Shown here: positions 9,040 through 18,064 of the stretch, piece after piece
Layout: each line of letters opens with the position of its first letter
Position numbering within the stretch: the stretch's first letter is position 1
NCBI GenBank assembly: GCA_028282785.1
Contig: JANQHE010000020.1
Location: 85,941-149,940, forward strand
DNA: 64,000 nucleotides
Reading direction: 5' to 3'
Origin: Bacteroidales bacterium
GTDB lineage: Bacteria; Bacteroidota; Bacteroidia; Bacteroidales; UBA12077
Position numbers and translations under genes: made by a program
The notes under the pieces: model-generated
The model's input: only the letters and a program-made list of their open reading frames with translations
Told to the model about the DNA's origin: nothing
Database searches by the model: none

Positions 9040-10110
9040 ATGGAAAAAACAATTGCGGTTTTACCAGGTGATGGTATCGGCCCTGAAATAGTAAGAGAAG
9101 CTAAAAAAGTTTTAGTAGCTATTGAAAAAAAGTTTAACCACAAATTTAAGTTTACAGAGGGTACTATTGGTGCACATGCAATAGATATATGTGGAGAACC
9201 TTTTCCAAATGAAACACATGATCTTTGTATGAATACTGATGCCGTTTTATTTGGAGCAATAGGCGACCTTAAATACGATAATGACCCAAAAGCAAAAGTA
9301 CGGCCCGAACAAGGATTGCTTAAAATGAGGAAAGAACTGGGATTGTACGCAAACCTGCGTCCTGTTATGGCAATTCCCGGTTTAATAGAAAAATCACCAT
9401 TAAAGAATCATCTTATTGAAGGTGTTGATTTTATGGTTGTCCGGGAATTAACGGGAGGAATTTATTTCGGAGAGCCGAGAGGCAGGGCAGAAGATGGCAG
9501 AAAAGCATTCGACTCTAATGTATATACCGTTGATGAAATTGAACGAATTTCCAGGAAAGCATTTGAGTTTGCCAGAAACCGTAATAAAAAACTTACGGCA
9601 GTTGATAAGGCAAATGTATTAGCTACATCAAGGCTGTGGAGAGAAACCATTCAGGAATTACACAAAGAATATAAAGATGTTGAACTTGAATTTATGTTTG
9701 TTGATAATGCTGCCATGCAAATAATTCAGAACCCAAAGCAATTTGACGTAATTGTTACAGAAAATATGTTTGGCGATATATTAACTGATGAAGCAAGTGT
9801 TATTACAGGGTCTATTGGATTATTGCCCTCAGCATCATTGGGGGTACATACTTCAGTTTATGAACCAATTCATGGGTCATTCCCTCAGGCAACCGGCCAA
9901 AATATAGCGAATCCTCTGGCAACAATTCTTTCTGCAGCAATGTTGTTGGAATACTCTTTCGGTTTGTTTGAAGAAGCTAAAACAATAAAAGAGGCCGTTG
10001 ACAAATCTCTTGAGGCTGGTATCGTGACCCAGGATTTATCAGCTAATAACTATTATAATACAAGTGAAATAGGCCGTTGGGTATCAGATTATATTTTAGG
10101 TGATTTATAG
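9040..10110 (+). CDS. leuB: 3-isopropylmalate dehydrogenase
   Basis: This 356-residue NAD-dependent oxidative decarboxylase forms 2-ketoisocaproate, the last leu-specific step before transamination. It starts with KTIAVLPGDGIGPEI. Active-site signatures include RELTGGIYFGEPRGR, DKANVLATSRLWRE and the isocitrate/isopropylmalate motif NMFGDILTDEASVITGSIGLLPSASLG. HGSFPQATGQNIANPLATILS is the NAD-binding region. It is the last gene of the leu operon and is followed by a MITE-like repeat. Confidence 0.97.
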   Translation: MEKTIAVLPGDGIGPEIVREAKKVLVAIEKKFNHKFKFTEGTIGAHAIDICGEPFPNETHDLCMNTDAVLFGAIGDLKYDNDPKAKVRPEQGLLKMRKELGLYANLRPVMAIPGLIEKSPLKNHLIEGVDFMVVRELTGGIYFGEPRGRAEDGRKAFDSNVYTVDEIERISRKAFEFARNRNKKLTAVDKANVLATSRLWRETIQELHKEYKDVELEFMFVDNAAMQIIQNPKQFDVIVTENMFGDILTDEASVITGSIGLLPSASLGVHTSVYEPIHGSFPQATGQNIANPLATILSAAMLLEYSFGLFEEAKTIKEAVDKSLEAGIVTQDLSANNYYNTSEIGRWVSDYILGDL

Positions 10111-10117
10111 ATTAAAG

Positions 10118-10260
10118 AGGTTGTCCAAAAAGTCTTAGTGTTGTTTGTGTCTACTTTCTGAAACTCTGCCTGTCATGCCTTCGGCTGATAAACCGGCAGA
10201 CAGGGTTACTCAAAGTAAAAAATACGAACAAAATTCAACTATTCTACTTTTAGACAACCT
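10118..10260. mobile_element. MITE-like element, copy 1
   Basis: A 143-bp non-coding element with terminal inverted repeats AGGTTGTCCAAAAAGT and ACTTTTAGACAACCT. Both its ends match, in opposite orientation, the ends of a second element at 58279-58454. One shared end is GTCCAAAAAGTCTTAGTGTT and the other holds TACTCAAAGTAAAAAATACG. The centre holds a CCTGTC...GGCAGACAGG palindrome. There is no transposase. Copy 1 lies between leuB and the next gene. An open frame of 71 codons over it is spurious. Confidence 0.7.
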
Positions 10261-10352
10261 CCTTTTCATTTTACTTAAATACACCCTATTTTTAAATGAA
10301 AGTGTTTTTTTAATAGGAAGGAGATTTATAAGCGAAATTAAAGTGCATCATT

Positions 10353-10856
10353 TTGATTAAAATTAAAACATATAGCAGGGATATAACAGTAAGTATTTTA
10401 GTACTTTTTTTGAGTATCCAACTAAATGCTCAATCATTTACGGTTACCTGGGATATTGAATTGTCTCACAATAATTTTTCAGTTAGTGATGAGATCGAAA
10501 TTATACTTAAAATAAAGCTTGAAAAGAATTGGTCGCTATGTTTTGATGAATTTGATTATAGAAAATTTGACTCAGGGATATACATTTTTGATGATCTTAG
10601 CTTCGAAATCGCTGATGATCTGATCTATTTTGGAGAAACAACAAAAAAACAGATAAAAGAAAATAATTGTATCACATGTTTTAAGAAAAGCATAACCTTT
10701 AAACAAAAAATCAGAATAGCAAATACACCATTGCAACTTACAGGAAAGTTAAGTTATATTGTATTTAATCAAAAGGATGTTATGTACCTTCAGGATATGT
10801 TTGAAATTTATGCCGATGGTATTGAAATTACCAAAATTAGAACTTACCCACTGTAA
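10353..10856 (+). CDS. Secreted protein resembling the DsbD N-terminal domain
   Basis: 167 residues beginning at a TTG. A signal peptide (about residues 11-27, ending LNAQS) precedes one beta-rich domain. The layout, with an early IEIILKIKLEKNWSLC strand pair, a central FGE segment and a late LTGKLSYIVFNQ strand, resembles the nDsbD immunoglobulin-like domain. The clearer example is at 21590 in the same locus. Cysteines are at about 63, 106 and 109 (CITC), but the usual CDxxxC near the C-terminus is absent. The role is unknown; a periplasmic thiol-redox partner is possible. It lies upstream of the sigma factor, separated by 150 bases and a promoter, so co-regulation is not certain. Confidence 0.55.
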   Translation: MIKIKTYSRDITVSILVLFLSIQLNAQSFTVTWDIELSHNNFSVSDEIEIILKIKLEKNWSLCFDEFDYRKFDSGIYIFDDLSFEIADDLIYFGETTKKQIKENNCITCFKKSITFKQKIRIANTPLQLTGKLSYIVFNQKDVMYLQDMFEIYADGIEITKIRTYPL

Positions 10857-10952
10857 TTTTCAGTCGTTAAAATACGTATGGTTATGGTATAAATAATTGG
10901 TATTTGTTTAGCTTTTTGAATAAGTTATTTATCAAAAAATTTAAGTATAAAA

Positions 10953-10981
10953 TTTGAGATTTATAAATTTTTCTATATTTG
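10953..10981 (+). promoter_or_regulatory. Candidate promoter of the ECF sigma gene
   Basis: TTTG (10953-10956) and a perfect TATATTTG (10974-10981) are separated by 17 bases. The predicted start near 10988 is about 19 bases before the sigma-factor ATG. Confidence 0.55.
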
Positions 10982-11006
10982 CTGACAAACAAGAACGTAT
11001 ATACAT

Positions 11007-11570
11007 ATGCTTAACTGGAGGTTTTTATCAAATGAAATTCGAAAGGATGATGAAAAGGCATTTGAGTATATTTATCAAACGTTATATCCCAGATTATGTG
11101 CGTTTGCCAATCAATATGTAAATGATAACAATGCTGCGGAAGATGTGGTAAGCGATGTAATGTATGAGTTATGGAGAAAAAAAAGAACCTTCGAAAGCTT
11201 TGAATCAATTAAAGCATTTTTATATGTTAGTGTAAGAAATAAGTCTCTCTCTTATTTACGAAAACAAAATATTTCGTTTAAGCACTCAGAAGAAATTAAG
11301 AAAACTTCAACCGAAAGTTTTTTTAAAGAGCATTTAATTGAAGAAGAACTTACCGGGATACTTAGACAGGCTCTGGATCAACTTCCTGAAAAAGCCAGAA
11401 AAGTTTTTGAATTATCTTGTATTGAAGGGCTAAAGTATAAAGAAGTTGCAGAAGATTTAAATGTTTCTATTAATACCGTAAAATCTCAACGGGCAAGGGC
11501 AATTAAACTACTTAAAGAATTATTGGAAGGTCAGGTTCTCTGGATTTTCTTGTTAAACCTCCTCAAATAG
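11007..11570 (+). CDS. ECF RNA polymerase sigma-70 factor
   Basis: 187 residues with sigma region 2 (DEKAFEYIYQTLYPRLCAFANQYV...AEDVVSDV, about 14-50) and region 4 (LDQLPEKARKVFELSCIEGLKYKEVAEDL, then the recognition helix NVSINTVKSQRARAIKLLKE, about 118-172). It is of the Bacteroidota FecI-like type. The FecR-type gene 110 bases downstream and the SusC gene with an N-terminal STN domain make a trans-envelope signalling set. In such sets, substrate binding to SusC releases the sigma factor to transcribe the susCD genes. Confidence 0.93.
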   Translation: MLNWRFLSNEIRKDDEKAFEYIYQTLYPRLCAFANQYVNDNNAAEDVVSDVMYELWRKKRTFESFESIKAFLYVSVRNKSLSYLRKQNISFKHSEEIKKTSTESFFKEHLIEEELTGILRQALDQLPEKARKVFELSCIEGLKYKEVAEDLNVSINTVKSQRARAIKLLKELLEGQVLWIFLLNLLK

Positions 11571-11679
11571 TTTTTGAGAAAAAACTACGTTTTAATATTT
11601 CCCTGTTTTTTCAAATAATAGCTCCACCCTTTTTTGACTTGTGTTCGTTTATATTATAAATTGAACAAAAACACATATA

Positions 11680-12861
11680 ATGAAAGTTAAAAGTTTATTA
11701 AATATTTCAGGCTTACTCTTTAAGAAATTATCCTCGACAATTTCGGAAAAAGAGCAAAAAGAATTATCGGAGTGGATAAGCCATGATAAAGAACATTTGG
11801 AAATAATATTAAGAATATTATCCGAATCTCGTTTAAAATCAAAAATTAATTCACATTCTCAATATGACACCAATTTAGCGTATGAGAAATTTATTGGTAA
11901 AATCAAGAAAACCCGGAAAATAAGAATGGTTTCGCATGCGTTGAGAATTGCTGCAAGTATAGCAATATTGACAACCATATCTGTTCTCGTTTATAATAAT
12001 GTAAAAACCCTGGATAAATATGATTATGCCAAAAAAATTGAACCGGGAGAAAAGAAAGCATTATTAATTTTAGCTGATAATAAACACGTTAATCTTACCA
12101 AAGAAGAAACCTCAAAAATTGAAACGTACCAAACGATTATAAACAACGAACTGGGACAAATAGAATATAAAGAGAAAGAAGAACCTGGCGAAAATGTATC
12201 ACTTAAATATAATACACTCGTAATTTCAAAAGGACGTGAATATCAATTAGTGCTGTCGGATGGTACCAGGGTATTTTTAAATGCTGATTCAAAACTTAAA
12301 TATCCCGAAAAATTCTTGGGAAATGAACGGAGAATTTACCTGGAAAGCGGAGAAATACATTTAGAAGTAGCACATAACAAATCAAAGCCATTTATGGTTG
12401 AAACCAAAGATTATAATGTTAATGTGTTGGGAACAACCTTTAATATGAGTCATTATGATAATGATCAAACGGTACATACAACTTTAGTTGAGGGAGAAGT
12501 AGAGATAACTTCGATAAATGGGGCTATGGATAAAAAAATTACACTCAAGCCCGATCAACAATTGGTATTTGATAAAAGTAATCTGAGCATAGAAGTTAAA
12601 GAAGTAGATACCGAACTTTATACAGCCTGGACAAAAGGTTATTTGATTTTCGAAAACGAAACACTTGATAACATATTTAAAAAACTTGAAAGATGGTATG
12701 ACCTGGACGTATTTTTTGCTCAACAAAATACAAGTGATAAAACCTTTAGCGGAAGGCTTCCTAAATTTGAGGATTTTAATGTAATTCTGGAAATGTTAGA
12801 AACTATTGATGATGTAGAATTTGATGTAAATGAAAAAACAATTGTAATTAAAAAATCTTAA
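11680..12861 (+). CDS. FecR-type anti-sigma factor
   Basis: 393 residues. An N-terminal cytoplasmic segment (1-85) would bind the sigma factor. One membrane helix follows (about 88-106, RIAASIAILTTISVLVY). The periplasmic FecR domain (about 180-275) has YQLVLSDGTRVFLNADSKLKYPEKF and GEVEITSING. A C-terminal DUF4974-like domain (about 315-390, LDNIFKKLERWYDLDVFF) would contact the STN domain of SusC. Position between the sigma factor and SusC and the domain order match the family. Confidence 0.93.
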   Translation: MKVKSLLNISGLLFKKLSSTISEKEQKELSEWISHDKEHLEIILRILSESRLKSKINSHSQYDTNLAYEKFIGKIKKTRKIRMVSHALRIAASIAILTTISVLVYNNVKTLDKYDYAKKIEPGEKKALLILADNKHVNLTKEETSKIETYQTIINNELGQIEYKEKEEPGENVSLKYNTLVISKGREYQLVLSDGTRVFLNADSKLKYPEKFLGNERRIYLESGEIHLEVAHNKSKPFMVETKDYNVNVLGTTFNMSHYDNDQTVHTTLVEGEVEITSINGAMDKKITLKPDQQLVFDKSNLSIEVKEVDTELYTAWTKGYLIFENETLDNIFKKLERWYDLDVFFAQQNTSDKTFSGRLPKFEDFNVILEMLETIDDVEFDVNEKTIVIKKS

Positions 12862-12872
12862 GACCCTAAAAA

Positions 12873-12902
12873 ACCCTGATTATGCGGCAACATAACCAGG
12901 GT
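12873..12902 (+). promoter_or_regulatory. Hairpin between fecR-type gene and susC
   Basis: ACCCTGATTATG and CATAACCAGGGT pair with one mismatch around a six-base loop. No T-run follows, so it is not a standard terminator. It sits about 55 bases before the susC start and may be a processing or attenuation point that separates regulator from transporter levels. Function is inferred only. Confidence 0.45.
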
Positions 12903-12956
12903 ATTAAAATAACGAATACATAAGTATTCATATGTTAAATTAATCATTACAAAATT

Positions 12957-15900
12957 ATGAAAAAAAACCTATCGACGCGATTTTTCTTGCGTAAAGTTAA
13001 GAGGAGGAGTTGGTTTATCATGAAAAACATTGTACTACTCTTATTTGTATTTAACTTACAGATCTATGCTGAAGTAACTAGCCAGAACAAAGTTACCATG
13101 CATTTGGAAAACGCAAGTTTATTAGAATGTATAAAAGAAATTGAAAGGCAAACTGACCTGGGAACTTTTTACAATTACAGGGAAGTTCGGAAAGTAAAAG
13201 GCCTGAATGTTAAGTTCGACAATGAAACAATCGAAAATGCGTTAAGTGAGATCTTTAAAGGAACAAAGTTTACTTATAGCATAAGAAATAATGTAATTCT
13301 GGTTTCAAGAGCACCTGAGAAAATTGAGCGGGTCTTTGAAAAGGAAGAGAAATTTCAACAAGCAATTAAAGTTACCGGGCAAATCGTAGATGAAGAAGGA
13401 ACACCGATTCCCGGCGCTAGTGTTGTGGTTAAAAGCATTCCTACCATTGGTGTTATGTCTGATGTTGATGGTAATTATTCTATTGATGTGCCACCAAGCG
13501 CAGAAGTATTGGTTTACAGTTTTGTTGGGATGATCACCCGGGAAATTACCATTGCAGGACAATCTGTAATAAACATAACATTAGAACAGGATATTTTAGG
13601 GCTTGAAGAAGTTGTTGTAGTTGGTTATGGAATCCAAAACAAAGAACGTATTGGTAGTTCAATATCAGAGATAAAATCGGAGGAAATTGAACAGAAATCT
13701 GTTGGCATAACTAGTTTCGAAAGCATGCTTGGTGGTAGTATTAAAGGTGTTCAGGTAGCCCAAGGCTCAAGTGCTCCTGGTTCAGCATCAGTAATACGTG
13801 TAAGAGGTATTACATCACCATTCTCAGGAGGTAATAACCAGCCTTTGTATGTGATTGATGGGGTTGAGTTTAATACAGATGCAGTTGGCTCATCAATGGC
13901 TCAAAATCCTTTGGAATCCGTTAGCCCCAGTGATATCAAAAGTATTACTGTACTTAAAGATGCAGGTGCAACGGCCATTTATGGTTCCAGAGGTGCTAAT
14001 GGAGTAATTATAGTTACTACCAAACGCGGTAGGCGAAACAGTAAATTAAAGGTAACATTTGATGCTTCTTACTCTATGTCAAATCCTCAAAAAACATGGG
14101 ATTTATTAAATAGTGAAGAGTTTAAGCAATTACATCAGATGATTGCTGTTAATACGACAGAGAAGTTTGGGACAACAAATGATCTGGCAAATCTTATTTA
14201 CAATTCGGGAACAGGACAATTTAATGATGCATACTACGATCTTCAACAAGGTATGGATGTAGATATGTGGGGAAATTCAAATACTGATTGGCAAAAAGAG
14301 GTATATAATAAAAATGCTCCCATTCAAAAATATAACTTAACTTTTTTTGGAGGTACCGAAAGTACGAATTATGCTGCCAGTATATATAGTAACAGTACTG
14401 AAGGTTTGATGATAAATGATTATCAAGACAGGTATGGTTCTAGGTTATCTGTTGATACAGATGTAAATGATTGGATGCGTTTAGGAACATCTATAAATGT
14501 AAGTGGTGCAAAGAATTTTGCAGGTCGAAATACTACTTCTGGTTTTGGGCCGATGACTGAAGCGCTGAGAGCTCGGCCCGATTGGGCTGTTATCGATGAG
14601 TATGGTAACTACATACGTCAGATTAATCCGGATAATTTCAGAGCATCAGCCCTTGGAGGCAATTATACTAGTTTGGAACCAAATCCTGTTGCCTCAACAT
14701 TAAACAGAAGAACAATCAGATCTTTATCTGTTTTAGGGAATGCATATCTCGAGATAGAGCCATTAAAAAACCTGAAACTAAAATCAGAATTGAATGTAGT
14801 CAATTTTACCAGTAAAAGTGAAAATTTCTTACCGATTGAGGCAAACCATTATAGCTTAACATCAAATAATTATAACTCTAAAGACATTTCTCATACAGAT
14901 AATTTATCAACGACGTTAAATTTTCAGGGTAATTATATGAAAATATTTGGGGATCATGTATTTGACATAATGGCTGGTTTATCCTCAAATAAAATAAGAT
15001 CAGCGTATGAGAATCACAATTTTTCTGATATGGGTGATGATACCTATAGGACTAACATTGATTCAGGTACCCATAACACTTCGGGTGAGGGTAAATCAGA
15101 GAACGTTATAAATTCTTGGTATTCAAGGCTCCAATATTCGTATAAAGGCAAATATACTATTACTGCCAACATGCGTTCGGATAAATCGTCCAAGTTTGGG
15201 CCCGGTAATAAAAGAGGTTATTTTCCATCAGGTGCTATTAGCTGGAATATCGCACAAGAGAATTTTATGCATAGTCTTAATGTATTAGATAAATTAAAGT
15301 TAAGAGCATCTTATGGTAAAACAGGATTAGCTAATATCTCTGATTTTACGTATCTGCGATATTGGTCTACGCCCTGGAATGCAATAAGTTATATGGGTGA
15401 AAATGTACTTTTACCTGAGGATATTTATCCTAATGAAGATATTAAGTGGGAGACTACAAGGGAATTAAATATTGGAATAGATTTTGCCTTATTCAGTAAT
15501 CGTTTGTATGGAGGTATTGATTACTATGATAAATATACGGATGGTGCCATTATGGAAACACCAGTTTTTTCTGCAGCAGGTGCCGGTATCATGTATGATA
15601 ATCGTGCTGAAATAAGCAATACAGGGATGGAGTTTGACTTAGGTGGTGATATTATTCGAAAGGATAATTTAACGTGGAGTGTTAATTTTAATATTGCTTA
15701 CAACCGTAATATTTTAGAAAGTATTGAAGGTAATGCCATTAGTCAATGGGTTGTTGGTAGTTACGTTGAGGGAGAGCCGGTCGGTGTAATCAATGGACAG
15801 CGAGTATCGCATATTATTCAGGATCAGGCAGAAATAGATGCCTTAAATGCTGCCGCACCAAATGGATATTATCAGGATGCAACAACGGGTGTAGGTGATT

Positions 15901-16505
15901 ATCTTTATATTGATACCAACGAAGATGGTCAAATTACTTCAGAAGACAGGGTAGTTATAGGATCTCAGGAACCTGATTTCTTTGGTGGATTCTCAACCAA
16001 TTTAACGTATAAGCAATTTTCATTAACCGCAGGTTTTCAATATTCTGTTGGTAACGAAAAAGATTGGCAAAATGCCGATTACATGTATCTGTTTGCCGGA
16101 GCATTTGCTAATATGGGAGAAGATGCCTTGTATAATACCTGGACAGAAAACAATAAAGACGCAAAATATCCAATGCTAACTTACGGAAATAGAAATAATT
16201 CTTATTTCATGGGCGCTTCTGATAGCAGGATTCAAGATGCATCGTACTTAAGATTGAAAGTTGTTAACCTAAGTTATCGATTGCCTAAAAATGTAGTTGA
16301 TAAATTGCATATTGATGGAATGGTTATCTATGTTGGAGCAACCAATTTACTCACATTCACTAAATATGAAGGGTTAGATCCGGAAGGAATGAGTGGCTCT
16401 TATAGCGATCCCGGCGACACCGGTTATATACTATCTGGTATTAGAGGAGCTGATGCTTACCCGATGGCACGAACTTATACCATGGGTATTAAACTTACAT
16501 TTTAA
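12957..16505 (+). CDS. SusC/RagA-family TonB-dependent outer-membrane transporter with STN domain
   Basis: 1182 residues. A signal peptide (hydrophobic core about 23-37) is followed by a secretin/TonB STN domain (about 45-120), which couples transport to FecR signalling. A carboxypeptidase-D-regulatory-like domain (about 130-215, GQIVDEEGTPIPGASVVVKS) comes next. The TonB plug (about 220-345) has RVRGITSPFSGGNNQPLYV and GATAIYGSRGANGVIIVTTKRG. A beta barrel ends in an aromatic residue, YTMGIKLTF. The first 21 residues may not be translated (second ATG at 13020). It partners the SusD protein 20 bases downstream. The substrate is unknown; the neighbouring redox proteins do not suggest a glycan enzyme set. 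Confidence 0.96.
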   Translation: MKKNLSTRFFLRKVKRRSWFIMKNIVLLLFVFNLQIYAEVTSQNKVTMHLENASLLECIKEIERQTDLGTFYNYREVRKVKGLNVKFDNETIENALSEIFKGTKFTYSIRNNVILVSRAPEKIERVFEKEEKFQQAIKVTGQIVDEEGTPIPGASVVVKSIPTIGVMSDVDGNYSIDVPPSAEVLVYSFVGMITREITIAGQSVINITLEQDILGLEEVVVVGYGIQNKERIGSSISEIKSEEIEQKSVGITSFESMLGGSIKGVQVAQGSSAPGSASVIRVRGITSPFSGGNNQPLYVIDGVEFNTDAVGSSMAQNPLESVSPSDIKSITVLKDAGATAIYGSRGANGVIIVTTKRGRRNSKLKVTFDASYSMSNPQKTWDLLNSEEFKQLHQMIAVNTTEKFGTTNDLANLIYNSGTGQFNDAYYDLQQGMDVDMWGNSNTDWQKEVYNKNAPIQKYNLTFFGGTESTNYAASIYSNSTEGLMINDYQDRYGSRLSVDTDVNDWMRLGTSINVSGAKNFAGRNTTSGFGPMTEALRARPDWAVIDEYGNYIRQINPDNFRASALGGNYTSLEPNPVASTLNRRTIRSLSVLGNAYLEIEPLKNLKLKSELNVVNFTSKSENFLPIEANHYSLTSNNYNSKDISHTDNLSTTLNFQGNYMKIFGDHVFDIMAGLSSNKIRSAYENHNFSDMGDDTYRTNIDSGTHNTSGEGKSENVINSWYSRLQYSYKGKYTITANMRSDKSSKFGPGNKRGYFPSGAISWNIAQENFMHSLNVLDKLKLRASYGKTGLANISDFTYLRYWSTPWNAISYMGENVLLPEDIYPNEDIKWETTRELNIGIDFALFSNRLYGGIDYYDKYTDGAIMETPVFSAAGAGIMYDNRAEISNTGMEFDLGGDIIRKDNLTWSVNFNIAYNRNILESIEGNAISQWVVGSYVEGEPVGVINGQRVSHIIQDQAEIDALNAAAPNGYYQDATTGVGDYLYIDTNEDGQITSEDRVVIGSQEPDFFGGFSTNLTYKQFSLTAGFQYSVGNEKDWQNADYMYLFAGAFANMGEDALYNTWTENNKDAKYPMLTYGNRNNSYFMGASDSRIQDASYLRLKVVNLSYRLPKNVVDKLHIDGMVIYVGATNLLTFTKYEGLDPEGMSGSYSDPGDTGYILSGIRGADAYPMARTYTMGIKLTF

Positions 16506-16525
16506 TCATTAAAAAAATTATTGAA

Positions 16526-17950
16526 ATGAAACAAAAATATAATTTAATAATAATAGTATTGCTTATTGGATTGACCATAAGCAGTTGCGAGCTATGGTAT
16601 GATGTAGATGATGCCAAACCATATTACAAACAAACCGAAGAAGCTTCGTACTCAACATTAAAAGGAATTAATTCAAATGTAAGTGGAATGTATGCCGCTT
16701 CAAGAGGACTCTCTGTTTCTTACGTAGCTGAGTATGGCGGTCAAATGGCGGGTTTGTATAATCCTGCCTGGGAACTGGAAACGGACCAAACTAAAGTGTT
16801 AATGACAGTTGAAGATATAAGAACAGAGGGAATCTATTTAGATTGGTATAAACAAATATCTGCAGCCAATTATTTAATTAAAAACTTAAAAGACGTTAAA
16901 GAAGGAGAGATAGAAGGTTTGACACTTGAACGACGGGATGAAATAATTGGAGAAGCAAAATTTGCCAGGGCAATGGGGCATTTTGAAGTATTTAGAGTGT
17001 TTGCTTATCACTATGATATTAATTCAATTTACGGTATACCTTATGTTACAACTGTACTTACAGAGCCTCCGTTTAGGAATACGGTAGAAGAAGTATACGA
17101 TGGACTATATGCCGATTTAGATGATGCAATGACAGCGGCTCCGGAAGGTATTAACCGACAGAAATATACCCAATTAACTGCTCAGGCATTAAAAGCAAAA
17201 GTGGCGTTGTATCGAAAAGATTACGCTACAGCTTCAAGTTTGGCACTTGATATAATTCAGAATAGTGGTTTTACATTGGAAGCTAATTATGCTGATATTT
17301 TTATTGAAGGTTATGAGTCAGAAGAAGTGATTTTTTCACCATATACCATTAATTATGACGAATACTTCAGCCATTCAAATGCATGGACCAGTAATGTTAA
17401 CGATTTGTTTAAGCAATTAGCAGGAAATGGTGATGATTTTACTGGTGTAGGGTATGATCCACGATATGCTAACTCACATGCATGGGATGTAATGCCTCCG
17501 GGAGGGGCTAATGGTAAATTTCCACCCAAATGGAATATGGGTGATCCTGGTAATTCATACCATTACCTTCGCTTAGCCGAGCTTTATTATATTTATGCTG
17601 AAGCTGAAGCAAGATTGGCATCTGATAATACTAGCGATCCTCATTTTATCGAGGCAGTGGCAAAAGTGAATATTATAAGAGGCCGTGTAGGTTTAGCTCC
17701 ATTAGTACCTGTTACAAAAGCTGAACTTATTGAAGCAATCCGTATAGAGAAAATTATGGAATTGCATCTGGAATGGGGCGAACCATGGATTGATATGGTA
17801 CGTTATCATTTTATAGGAGACATAGATATTTCTACAATACGAGGATTCGAGATTGATGATTATCGATTAACTTACCCTTTTAATGTATCTACTTTGAATG
17901 GAAACCCTAATCTGGTGCAAAATCCGGGTTATATTGGCGCTGAAGAATAG
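16526..17950 (+). CDS. SusD/RagB-family outer-membrane binding lipoprotein
   Basis: 474 residues with a lipoprotein signal (LTISSCELW, lipid-anchored Cys about 20). A TPR-rich SusD fold follows. Family traits include KFARAMGHFEVFRVFAYHYD in the first half and YLRLAELYYIYAEAEAR plus IRIEKIMELHLEWGEPWIDMVR near the end. It would cap the SusC barrel and bind substrate. It follows susC by 20 bases and is followed by a strong hairpin, which suggests lower expression of the genes beyond. Confidence 0.95.
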   Translation: MKQKYNLIIIVLLIGLTISSCELWYDVDDAKPYYKQTEEASYSTLKGINSNVSGMYAASRGLSVSYVAEYGGQMAGLYNPAWELETDQTKVLMTVEDIRTEGIYLDWYKQISAANYLIKNLKDVKEGEIEGLTLERRDEIIGEAKFARAMGHFEVFRVFAYHYDINSIYGIPYVTTVLTEPPFRNTVEEVYDGLYADLDDAMTAAPEGINRQKYTQLTAQALKAKVALYRKDYATASSLALDIIQNSGFTLEANYADIFIEGYESEEVIFSPYTINYDEYFSHSNAWTSNVNDLFKQLAGNGDDFTGVGYDPRYANSHAWDVMPPGGANGKFPPKWNMGDPGNSYHYLRLAELYYIYAEAEARLASDNTSDPHFIEAVAKVNIIRGRVGLAPLVPVTKAELIEAIRIEKIMELHLEWGEPWIDMVRYHFIGDIDISTIRGFEIDDYRLTYPFNVSTLNGNPNLVQNPGYIGAEE

Positions 17951-17956
17951 AATTGT

Positions 17957-17987
17957 AAAAGGTTTCGGAGAAAGGCCGAAACCTTTT
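17957..17987 (+). terminator. Hairpin/partial terminator after susD
   Basis: A perfect 12-bp stem AAAAGGTTTCGG / CCGAAACCTTTT (17957-17968, 17976-17987) has only a short T-rich tail. It lies 6 bases after the susD stop. It could end most susCD transcripts or protect their 3' end. Confidence 0.65.
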
Positions 17988-18064
17988 AGTCTAATTAAAT
18001 GCAAATTGGAATTACTGCTCAAATGTAGGCAGGATAGATAAATTGAACATAAAAAAATAAAAAA

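Noticed and set aside
10145..10360. 71-codon frame after leuB
   Set aside because: It lies almost wholly within the MITE-like element, which has a second, frame-disrupted copy at 58279.
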